Source of the DNA: Bifidobacterium breve
Lineage (GTDB): Bacteria > Actinomycetota > Thermoleophilia > Miltoncostaeales > Miltoncostaeaceae
DNA: 5,266 bases
NCBI GenBank assembly: GCA_945876305.1
Contig: CAMCOB010000099.1
Coordinates: 1-5,266, forward strand
Reading direction: 5' to 3'
Shown: positions 1-4,140 of the stretch, piece by piece
Numbering within the stretch: position 1 is the first letter of the stretch
How the letters are laid out: each line of letters starts with the position of its first letter
Made by a program: the position numbers and the translations under genes
Notes under the pieces: model-generated
What the model saw: the letters and a program-made list of their open reading frames with translations, nothing else
Databases searched by the model: none
Told to the model about the DNA's origin: nothing

Positions 1-548
1 TGCGCGCGGTGCCGTTGGCTGGGGCCGCCGGCCCGGGCCTCGAAATTGTGGCTGGTGCCAGCGTGCTGCTGGGTGAGGGCGATCCGCACCTCGTGGACCG
101 GGTGGCGGCGCTTGCCGGCAGGGCCGCTGAGGAGTCCGGCGTGTTGGACGCCGGGGGAGCGGACGCTGCCCGAGCTGCCATCGCAGATGGGCGGGCGCTC
201 GCCGCCGCCGAACGCTGGGTGGAGGCGCAAGGAGGCGATCCGGCTGCGCTCTCTGAGCCCGATCTGATCCTTACCTGTCTGCTGAAACGCGAGGTCGTGG
301 CGGCGCACGCGGGATCTGTGGATCACGTGGACGCAGCGGGCATCGGGACGGCTGTCCGCTGGCTGGGGGGCGGCCGGTTGGATCCTGATCAGGTGCTCGA
401 TCACGCCGTTGGTGTGCAGATGCTGGTGGGGCCGGGCGAGTCGGTTGAGGCAGGGCAAGCGCTCGCGATCGTCCATGCATCCGACGACTGGCTCGCCGGC
501 CGGGCGGAGGAGTTGCTGGGCGATGCCTGGGTGATTACGAGCGCCTGA
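1..548 (+). CDS. deoA: Pyrimidine-nucleoside / thymidine phosphorylase, C-terminal part (5' end outside window)
   Basis: This enzyme family splits thymidine, deoxyuridine or uridine with phosphate into free base and (deoxy)ribose-1-phosphate in cytosolic nucleoside salvage. The frame is open from the left edge (first whole codon at 3) to TGA at 546-548, giving 181 visible residues of a family usually about 430 long. The GTG at 9 is an internal valine, not a start: the segment around it (AVPLAGAAGPGLEI) aligns with the family block around PLGRAVGNALEV. Further family marks are the VEAQGGDP motif in the middle and a C-terminal PYNP_C-like domain (KREVVAAHAGSVDHVD, then GTAVRWLGGGR, DHAVGVQMLVGPGE, and LAIVHASDDW near the end). 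The GN of the usual block is GP here, so the protein is somewhat divergent and the preferred base cannot be assigned. The stop codon shares a base with the mutM start, implying coupled translation. Confidence 0.85.
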   Translation, partial: RAVPLAGAAGPGLEIVAGASVLLGEGDPHLVDRVAALAGRAAEESGVLDAGGADAARAAIADGRALAAAERWVEAQGGDPAALSEPDLILTCLLKREVVAAHAGSVDHVDAAGIGTAVRWLGGGRLDPDQVLDHAVGVQMLVGPGESVEAGQALAIVHASDDWLAGRAEELLGDAWVITSA

Positions 549-1387
549 TGCCCGAACTGCCCGAGGTCGAGACGATCCGGCGCCAGTTGGCAGAGCGCAT
601 TGTGGGGCGCACGATCCGCGGCGCGCGCGTGAGCGATCCTCGGCTTGTTGACCCGTGGGAGCCGGGTGCCTTCGCCGAGCGCCTGGAGGGACGGCAGATC
701 GAGCGCATTGATCGCGTGGGGAAGTACTTGTTTATCGAGCTCGATGGGGACGAGGCGCTCACCCTGCACCTGAGGATGACCGGGCAGTTGTTGTGGAGCG
801 ACGATGTTCCGGACCCGCCGCTGCCCTACACACGTGCGGTGATCGGCATCGAGGGCGGCGGCTCCGTGACGTTCGCCGATTCGCGGCGCTTTGGCACCGC
901 GTGGTTTCTGCCACGCGAGGGCAGGGCGCGCATCTGGGCCGGGCGCACCGGGCCCGATGCCATGTCGGCAGCATTTACGGCACGCGGGCTGGGGGACCGC
1001 CTGCGGGGGCGCACCGCTTGCGCGAAGGCGCTCATCCTTGATCAGCGGATTGTCGCGGGTGTGGGAAATATCTATGCCGACGAGGCGCTGTTTATGGCCC
1101 GTGTCAATCCCGCTGAGCCCGGAGGGAATCTCACCGCCGCCCGGGTGGCAGCACTGCACCGGGCGATCCGGGACCGCTTGCGAATGGGCATCACGGCAGG
1201 GGGAGCGTCGTTCGATCGCTACCGTGACGTCAACGGGGAGCGCGGGGGCATGCAGGATCTCTTCCGCGTACACCGTCGCCGCGGGGAGCCATGCCCGCGA
1301 TGCCAGACGACGATCGAGAAGGGCGTGGTGGCGCAGCGGGGTACCTACTGGTGTCCAAAGTGCCAGCCGCTGATGGAAGGGGATTGA
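548..1387 (+). CDS. mutM: Formamidopyrimidine-DNA glycosylase (Fpg/MutM)
   Basis: This bifunctional base-excision repair enzyme removes 8-oxoguanine and formamidopyrimidines from DNA and cleaves the resulting abasic site by beta/delta elimination. The 279 residues match the usual family length and appear intact. The N-terminus MPELPEVE supplies the Schiff-base proline (residue 2) and catalytic Glu3. Lys59 lies in DRVGKYLF. Met77 (HLRMTG) and Arg113/Phe115 (DSRRFG) correspond to the residues that fill the space left by the flipped base. LILDQRIVAGVGNIYADEA is the helix-two-turn-helix region. The C-terminal zinc finger is Cys249-x2-Cys252-x16-Cys269-x2-Cys272. The start is fixed because the catalytic proline must follow the initiator Met. 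ATG at 548 overlaps the preceding TGA by one base; no strong Shine-Dalgarno is visible, so coupling to upstream translation is likely. MutM rather than endonuclease VIII is favoured by MPELPEVE and the complete zinc finger. Confidence 0.97.
   Translation: MPELPEVETIRRQLAERIVGRTIRGARVSDPRLVDPWEPGAFAERLEGRQIERIDRVGKYLFIELDGDEALTLHLRMTGQLLWSDDVPDPPLPYTRAVIGIEGGGSVTFADSRRFGTAWFLPREGRARIWAGRTGPDAMSAAFTARGLGDRLRGRTACAKALILDQRIVAGVGNIYADEALFMARVNPAEPGGNLTAARVAALHRAIRDRLRMGITAGGASFDRYRDVNGERGGMQDLFRVHRRRGEPCPRCQTTIEKGVVAQRGTYWCPKCQPLMEGD
1375..1382 (+). promoter_or_regulatory. Ribosome binding site deciding the P1-peptidase start
   Basis: GGAAGGGG lies within the last codons of mutM, with its GGAAGG core 6 bases from ATG 1387. 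It supports that start over the in-frame ATG at 1291, which would add 32 residues that merely read the mutM zinc-finger region in another frame. Confidence 0.6.
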
Positions 1388-2346
1388 TGCTCACCGATGT
1401 TCCGGGAATTCTCGTGGGGCACTGGACCGATGCCGATGCAGGCACGGGCTGCACAGCCATCATCCTTCCGCAGGGCACTGTCGGCGGCGTGGATGTGCGC
1501 GGCGGCGGGCCGGCATCGCGCGAGACCGACCTACTGCAGCCGGTGGCGACGGTGCCGTTGGTGTCGGCCATCCTCCTTACCGGTGGCAGCGCATTCGGCC
1601 TGGACGCAGCCAGCGGGGTGATGCACTGGTGCGAGGAGCAGGGGCTGGGCGTTGATACGGGTATCGCCACTGTGCCCATCGTCAGCGCTGCCGCCCTGTT
1701 TGATCTCGGCATCACGGGCAATGCCCGCCGCCCGGGCGCAGCGGAGGGCCGCCTGGCCGCCGAGGCTGCCACTGACGGACCGCATGCCGTGGGCAGCGTT
1801 GGAGCCGGCACCGGGGCGACCGTCGGCAAGTGCCACGGCAGGGACCACTGGTGCAAGGGCGGAATCGGCACCGCGAGCGTGCGCCTGCGAAGCGGTGCCA
1901 CGGTGTCGGCACTTGTGGCCGTCAACGCATTTGGTGATGTGCTGGATGAGAACGGGCAGGTGCTCGCGGGAGCATGGGAGAACGGGCGCTTTGTTGATGC
2001 CCGCAGGGCGCTGATGGAGGAGGAGCCGCGGCATCATCGATTGGCTGAGATGTCGAACACCACGCTGGCGGTCATTGCCACTGACGCGCGGCTCGATAAA
2101 GCTCAGTGCACTCAGGTGGCCCGGCAGGCCCACGCCGGTCTGGCCAGGGCGATTGCCCCCTACGGCACGGCCCTTGACGGCGACATCGCGTTTGCGGTGG
2201 CAACGGGTGCGACCGATGCGAATCCCATTATCGTGGGCAACGCCGCGGCCGAGATGGCAAGTGCCGCGGTGCGTGATGCGGTGCGTCAGGCCACCTCTGT
2301 GCGAGGAGTGCCCACCGCTGCCGATCGCCGGGCGGCATCGGCTTAG
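1387..2346 (+). CDS. P1 family peptidase (DmpA/BapA/ThnT-type, MEROPS S58), self-processing aminopeptidase
   Basis: The product is a 319-residue member of the L-aminopeptidase/D-esterase family. These Ntn-like alpha/beta enzymes cut their own chain, and the new N-terminal Ser or Thr becomes the nucleophile. Family signatures appear in order: LTDVPGILVGHWTD at the N-terminus, TGCTAI (20-25), VDVRGGGPASRETDLL (35-50), LTGGSAFGLDAA (64-75), GAGTGATVGK (139-148), KGGIGTASVRL, LVAVNAFGD with Asn180 as a likely oxyanion-hole residue, and SNTTLAVIATDA. By analogy with ThnT (Asn-Thr cleavage) the predicted autoprocessing bond is Asn224-Thr225, giving a beta chain of 95 residues. No signal peptide is seen, so it is probably cytosolic. 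It begins in a TGATG overlap with mutM. Its TAG overlaps the tail of the opposing glutaredoxin gene. Family members cleave N-terminal L-, D- or beta-amino acids from peptides and amides; the substrate here cannot be told. Confidence 0.92.
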   Translation: MLTDVPGILVGHWTDADAGTGCTAIILPQGTVGGVDVRGGGPASRETDLLQPVATVPLVSAILLTGGSAFGLDAASGVMHWCEEQGLGVDTGIATVPIVSAAALFDLGITGNARRPGAAEGRLAAEAATDGPHAVGSVGAGTGATVGKCHGRDHWCKGGIGTASVRLRSGATVSALVAVNAFGDVLDENGQVLAGAWENGRFVDARRALMEEEPRHHRLAEMSNTTLAVIATDARLDKAQCTQVARQAHAGLARAIAPYGTALDGDIAFAVATGATDANPIIVGNAAAEMASAAVRDAVRQATSVRGVPTAADRRAASA

Positions 2347-2597
2347 GCCAGCAGCCCCTCGAGCTCGCCGGCGCGGTCGAGCGCTGACATTTCGTCCCAC
2401 CCACCGATGTTGCGGCCGTCGATGATGATCTGAGGGAACGAGTAGCCACCAGTTTCGGCCACGAGGCGATCGCGACCCTCATGATCGGTGCGGGGGATCA
2501 TGATCTCCTCAAATTCGATGCCCTTCTGCGTGAGAAACGCCTTGGCGCGCTGGCAGTAGGGGCAGGGCTCGGTTGAGTACACAGTGACCTTGGGCAT
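2343..2597 (-). CDS. grxC: Glutaredoxin, dithiol CPYC type
   Basis: This small cytosolic thiol-disulfide oxidoreductase reduces protein disulfides or glutathione/low-molecular-thiol mixed disulfides. The 84 residues form a single thioredoxin-fold domain: the first beta strand (KVTVYS), redox motif Cys12-Pro-Tyr-Cys15, the cis-proline in the FPQIII stretch (Pro55), and a GGWDEM motif (65-70) in place of the common GG-F/Y-D thiol-tripeptide binding site. Length is typical of GrxC-like proteins. Initiation is at ATG 2597 with only a weak Shine-Dalgarno. It is transcribed away from recO and runs tail-to-tail into the P1 peptidase gene, overlapping it by 4 bp. If the host is an actinobacterium using mycothiol, a mycoredoxin-like role is possible, but mycoredoxins normally carry CGYC or CSYC, so glutaredoxin is the better call. 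Confidence 0.93.
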   Translation of the reverse strand: MPKVTVYSTEPCPYCQRAKAFLTQKGIEFEEIMIPRTDHEGRDRLVAETGGYSFPQIIIDGRNIGGWDEMSALDRAGELEGLLA

Positions 2598-2614
2598 GGG
2601 TGGCAGGCTACCGC

Positions 2615-2626
2615 CCCCGATCGGGG
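2615..2626. promoter_or_regulatory. 12-bp perfect palindrome between divergent grx and recO (possible operator)
   Basis: CCCCGATCGGGG sits in the 44-bp gap (2598-2641) between the glutaredoxin and recO starts. Any promoter for either gene must lie in or around this gap, so a dimeric regulator bound here could act on both. No convincing -10/-35 pair is visible in either direction. A chance palindrome in GC-rich DNA remains possible. Confidence 0.3.
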
Positions 2627-2641
2627 TGCGACACTTGATCG

Positions 2642-3382
2642 GTGGCGTTGATCGAGACCGAGGCGGTGGTGCTCCGCACGCTGAAATACGGCGAGTCGGA
2701 CGCCATCCTCACCCTGCTCACGCCTGGAATGGGTCGAATCTCGGCCATCGCCAAGGGGGCACGAAAGCCCACCTCGAAGCAGGGCGGGCGGCTCCAACCC
2801 GGTGTGCGTCTCAACCTGAGCGCCGCTGAGGGTCGGGGCGACCTGCTCACACTTCGGTCGGCGCAGGTGGTTGATGCGGGGGCGGGTCTCTGGATGGATG
2901 GCTACCGCCTTCGGGCCGCCGGCTCGGTGTTGGAGATCGCCATGCGCGTGGTGCCCGAGCAGGTGGACGCCGAGGCCCCGTACAACCTTGTGACGCGGGC
3001 TCTTGCACTGATCGCACGCACCACCGCGCGCGACACACCACCCCGGCTCGACCCGTACGTGTTGGGGGTGCAGGCGAAGTTGCTCGCGGTCTCGGGTCTG
3101 GTGCCGCAGCTCGGCTCATGTGCCGCGTGCAGCGGACCCCCTCCACTCGTGGGCTTCTCTGCTGCTGCGGGAGGTGGGGTGTGCCCATCGTGCGTGGTCG
3201 GGTCAGGGGCCGAGGCGCTCGACCCGGCTGCGGCCGATGCCCTGGTCGCGCTGCTGGCACGCCCGCTTGCGGAGGCCCCCGACGCGGTCTCGCCCGCCGC
3301 CGCCCCAGGTGTGGAGCGGATCGCGGCCCTTATGCTGCGCGAGCATCTCGGAGTGACCCTCCGGTCAGGAACGCCCCTCTAA
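2642..3382 (+). CDS. recO: DNA repair protein RecO
   Basis: RecO works in the RecFOR pathway. It binds single-stranded DNA and SSB, anneals complementary strands and, with RecR, loads RecA at gaps. The 246-residue protein has the N-terminal OB-fold signature (TEAVVLRTLKYGESDAILTL, then GRISAIAKGARKPTSKQGGRL), a helical middle (LALIARTTARDTPPR, FEL-like region replaced by YVLGVQAKLLAVSGLVPQLG) and a zinc site Cys160-x2-Cys163-x17-Cys181-x2-Cys184, as in zinc-bearing RecO proteins such as that of Deinococcus; E. coli RecO lacks it. The start is taken at GTG 2642 (reading MALIETEAVVLR). TTG at 2648 would give MIETEAVVLR and cannot be excluded, since the nearest purine run (GGGGTG, 2623-2628) is far from both. 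It faces the right-hand operon across the repeat region. Confidence 0.93.
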   Translation: MALIETEAVVLRTLKYGESDAILTLLTPGMGRISAIAKGARKPTSKQGGRLQPGVRLNLSAAEGRGDLLTLRSAQVVDAGAGLWMDGYRLRAAGSVLEIAMRVVPEQVDAEAPYNLVTRALALIARTTARDTPPRLDPYVLGVQAKLLAVSGLVPQLGSCAACSGPPPLVGFSAAAGGGVCPSCVVGSGAEALDPAAADALVALLARPLAEAPDAVSPAAAPGVERIAALMLREHLGVTLRSGTPL

Positions 3383-3392
3383 CTGCAGGGGC
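3373..3392. other. Short hairpin spanning the recO stop codon
   Basis: GCCCCT (3373-3378) pairs with AGGGGC (3387-3392) around an 8-base loop holding the recO TAA stop. No T tract follows on either strand, so it is not a standard intrinsic terminator; it may only stabilise the 3' end. A second small hairpin, GCGCC (3406-3410) with GGCGC (3420-3424), closes a loop containing six A residues. Confidence 0.3.
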
Positions 3393-3463
3393 ACCAACGT
3401 CGTGAGCGCCGGGAAAAAAGGCGCATCAGTCCCCGGCCAGTGCCAAGTCCGTGCCAACCAAAC

Positions 3464-3510
3464 GCGTGCACTTTTGTAGCAGCGACTGACCCCCACCGGG
3501 GTCAGACCCC
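3464..3510 (+). repeat. Repeat copy 1 (full, 47 bp)
   Basis: It has the GTGCAC palindrome at 3466-3471 and GTAG at 3476-3479. CTGACCCC (3486-3493) and GGGGTCAG (3498-3505) form a perfect 8-bp stem with a 4-base CACC loop. The same GGGGT (3498-3502) can instead pair with ACCCC (3506-3510), so two exclusive folds are possible. Confidence 0.8.
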
Positions 3511-3535
3511 ACCCCCGTGACTGGCTTGATGCAAA

Positions 3536-3566
3536 GCGTGCACGTTTGTAGCGGCGACTGACCCCC
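3536..3566 (+). repeat. Repeat copy 2 (half copy, 31 bp)
   Basis: It matches the first 31 bases of the unit (GTGCAC at 3538-3543, GTAG at 3548-3551, GACTGACCCCC at the end) but lacks the G-rich second arm. The following 52 bases (3567-3618) are unrelated to the repeat and begin with a small hairpin GCAG-AAG-CTGC. Confidence 0.75.
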
Positions 3567-3618
3567 GCAGAAGCTGCACTTAGCCAATAGACCCACCTCT
3601 CGCCGGGGCGTACGCAGC

Positions 3619-3665
3619 GCGTGCACATTTGTGACGGCGACTGACCCCCACCGGGGTCTGACCCC
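3619..3665 (+). repeat. Repeat copy 3 (full, 47 bp)
   Basis: GTGCAC is at 3621-3626. GTAGC is changed to GTGAC at 3631-3635. The right part forms an odd palindrome, CCGGGGTC-T-GACCCCGG (3651-3667), with 8-base arms either side of one central T. The CTGACCCC/GGGGTC pairing of copy 1 is kept except for one T-T mismatch. Confidence 0.78.
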
Positions 3666-3690
3666 GGTGCTAGGGCTGACCTGGTGCAAA

Positions 3691-3737
3691 GCGCGCACTT
3701 TTGTAGCGGGGACTGACCCCCACCGGGGACTGACCCC
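3691..3737 (+). repeat. Repeat copy 4 (full, 47 bp)
   Basis: The head is GCGCGCAC instead of GCGTGCAC; GTAG is at 3703-3706. Within the copy GGGGACTGACCCC occurs twice (3708-3720 and 3725-3737), each flanked by complementary G and C runs. This suggests internal homogenisation of the two arms. Confidence 0.78.
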
Positions 3738-3746
3738 GGGTTTCTT
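3723..3746 (+). terminator. Candidate intrinsic terminator for recO, made from repeat copy 4
   Basis: CCGGGG (3723-3728) pairs with CCCCGG (3734-3739) around the loop ACTGA, followed after one G by TTTCTT (3741-3746). The short T-rich tail is weak but is the only one following a GC stem in the convergent gap. No equivalent T tract is seen on the minus strand for the opposing operon. Confidence 0.35.
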
Positions 3747-3780
3747 GGCGCGTACTGCTTTCGGCGTGGCTGGTTCGGCG

Positions 3781-4140
3781 CTACCAGCCCACCGAGATGA
3801 CGGCCACGGCGATCAGGATCACTCCCTCGTGGCCGGAGTCGTCCCTCAAGCCGTTCGGCTGCCGGTGGCCGCCTTCCATCGTCGTCACCGTTACTTGCCC
3901 ATACGGGAACCTCGCCCGCACGGCGGCGATGTCCACTCGATCGGCCCCCGGCACCGCGATGGTGGCCTCCACCCTCATGTTCGCCCGGTCATTGTCGGGA
4001 AGGAGTTCACGCAGGCGGGGAAACAGCACGCGGCGGATTGTGTCCTCCACCGCGCGGGTTGCGGCCTTTGTCGCGTCGTCACCGGTGAGGTCAACGCCGA
4101 TACCGGTCTCGATGATGAGTGGGAAGATTCCATCGGTCAC
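3781..4140 (-). CDS. Lin0512 family protein (function unknown), coupled to an ABC uptake system
   Basis: This 119-residue cytosolic protein carries the Lin0512 family pattern (TIGR02058): IIETGIGVDLTGDDATKAA near the N-terminus, followed by RAVEDTI (29-35), then VEATIAVPGADRVDIAAV, ARFPYGQVTVTTMEGG and a hydrophobic C-terminal strand (VILIAVAVISVGW). The function of the family is not established. The start is GTG at 4140, supported by GGAGG seven bases upstream and by the GTGA overlap with the stop of the substrate-binding protein gene. The frame is open further upstream, but those 34 extra residues only shadow the neighbouring gene. It is the last gene of the minus-strand operon, and the coupling implies production together with the transporter. 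A role in handling the imported compound is a guess from context only. Confidence 0.85.
   Translation of the reverse strand: MTDGIFPLIIETGIGVDLTGDDATKAATRAVEDTIRRVLFPRLRELLPDNDRANMRVEATIAVPGADRVDIAAVRARFPYGQVTVTTMEGGHRQPNGLRDDSGHEGVILIAVAVISVGW

Larger units (their letters stand above)
3464..3737 (+). repeat. Array of four hairpin-forming repeats, REP-like, in the recO / Lin0512 convergent gap
   Basis: This covers most of the 398-bp stretch without genes (3383-3780). A 47-bp unit occurs in the same orientation at 3464, 3536 (half copy), 3619 and 3691, so starts are 72, 83 and 72 bp apart. The layout is a GCGTGCAC head, a TTTGTAGC block, GGCGACTGACCCCC, then ACCGGGG-TC-A/T-GACCCC. The 25-base spacers before copies 2 and 4 resemble each other in their last 15 bases (12 of 15 identical, ending TGCAAA), so the true unit may be 72 bp. 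The GTAG tetranucleotide just 5' of a hairpin is a hallmark of REP elements mobilised by RAYT transposases; that link is an inference. Related spacers and hairpin-rich units argue against CRISPR. Outside the array the gap holds only the small hairpins near recO and a featureless 34 bp before the next gene. I see no coding content. Confidence 0.8.

Noticed and set aside
401..1273. 290-residue minus-strand open frame
   Set aside because: Antisense to mutM and the phosphorylase gene, both clearly recognised; the translation resembles no family.
1291..1386. N-terminal extension of the P1 peptidase from ATG 1291
   Set aside because: The 32 extra residues read the mutM zinc-finger codons in another frame, and the family N-terminus (LTDVPG) begins at ATG 1387 with a Shine-Dalgarno.
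3406..3424. Intrinsic terminator at GCGCC-GGGAAAAAA-GGCGC
   Set aside because: The A/T run is in the loop rather than after the stem, and the 5-bp stem is short.
3426..3698. 90-residue minus-strand open frame
   Set aside because: It only translates the repeat units (recurring GGQS-LLQ-CT-like segments), has no ribosome binding site or family resemblance, and lies in a repeat-filled gap.
3464..3737. CRISPR array
   Set aside because: Only four units, variable within the repeat, one half copy, similar spacers of 25 bases and no cas genes in view.
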